Shown here: positions 17,326-17,500 of the stretch, one piece after another | Position numbering within the stretch: position 1 is the first letter of the stretch | How the letters are laid out: the number at the start of each line of letters is the position of its first letter | From: Actinidia chinensis | Lineage: Eukaryota; Streptophyta; Magnoliopsida; Ericales; Actinidiaceae | Length of the DNA: 17,500 nt | Assembly (NCBI GenBank): GCA_009663005.1 | Contig: CM018900.1 | Span: forward strand, 13,559,143-13,576,642 | Direction: 5' to 3' | Notes under the pieces: model-generated | Seen by the model: the letters and a program-made list of their open reading frames with translations, nothing else | Told to the model about the DNA's origin: nothing | The model's database searches: none | Made by a program: the position numbers and the translations under genes

Positions 17326-17500
17326 GTTAGGCACTAAATGAGTTTACTTTTGAGAAAAGTCAAAAATTTGAGAACTAGAAGATTTGTGAAATCATGGATT
17401 GGAAATCAAAAGTATATTTTGATATGGATGAAAACATATTTTATTGTATCATGTTTTCATTATATAGTTAAGTATTATGGTTTTGGCTTGAGACATCAAG

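Larger units (their letters stand above)
16245..17500 (+). repeat. LTR C, right fragment, runs off the window
   Basis: It continues LTR C after element B and aligns in order with LTR A: TATA region (6649), GA-rich tract, GGTAAAGGGGGTTAGTTTGTT (near 6870), minisatellite zone, and the final TTATGGTTTTGGCTTGA...CATCAAG block, which equals about 970-999 of the 5' LTR. Divergence from LTR A is larger than between the two A LTRs, and it has a 308-bp tandem duplication that A lacks. No coding sequence. By alignment its end and any PBS should lie about 268 bp past the window. Confidence 0.8.

Noticed and set aside
1..17500. Host protein-coding gene, rRNA or tRNA gene, or a DNA transposon with terminal inverted repeats
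   Set aside because: All readable protein pieces belong to gag or pol of A or B; the rest is LTR or leader sequence.

Overview
The window is plant nuclear repeat DNA: nested Ty3/Gypsy-type LTR retrotransposons, with no host gene, tRNA or rRNA that I can support. Evidence for a flowering-plant host: both elements have primer sites complementary to initiator-Met tRNA (TGGTATCA...), chromovirus-style pol order (protease, RT, RNase H, integrase, chromo-like C-terminus), the AATTTCG-n4-CGAAATT block before the polypurine tract, and long AT-rich LTRs of 1.4-1.8 kb. I cannot name the species. A Del/Tekay-like clade is plausible but unproven.

Layout. Element A (+ strand) begins left of the window: 5' LTR remainder 1-1267, PBS 1269-1280, decayed gag from 1508, pol to about 6290, PPT about 6325-6337, 3' LTR 6338-8070. 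The A LTR carries a five-unit minisatellite of about 70-85 bp. The A 3' LTR lacks its last ~108 bp and is joined at a TTC microhomology to a third, related LTR (C) that starts about 73 nt inside the LTR. LTR C is split: 8071-8227 on the left and 16245-17500 on the right.

The interrupter is element B, a complete 8.0-kb element on the minus strand (8228-16244) with TG...CA LTRs (3' LTR 8228-9630, 5' LTR 14752-16244) and a 5-bp target duplication ATAAT (8223-8227 and 16245-16249). It landed about 20 bp upstream of the TATA box of LTR C. Its gag-pol reads right to left from about 14448 to 9675.

All gag and pol reading frames in A and B are broken by many stops and 1-2 nt indels although the protein motifs stay readable, so neither copy is autonomous as written. 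The indel excess may be decay, poorly polished long-read assembly, or both. A 269-bp block in LTR C, tandemly repeated at a 308-bp period, has no indels between copies (about ten differences by eye, nearly all transitions).

I see no clear new biological system. The most interesting material is regulatory and structural detail inside the LTRs: the minisatellite with CACGTG cores, a palindrome just downstream of the B TATA box kept in both LTRs, a conserved splice-donor-like site, the hairpin next to the PPT, the LTR-LTR junction and the recent LTR tandem duplication.
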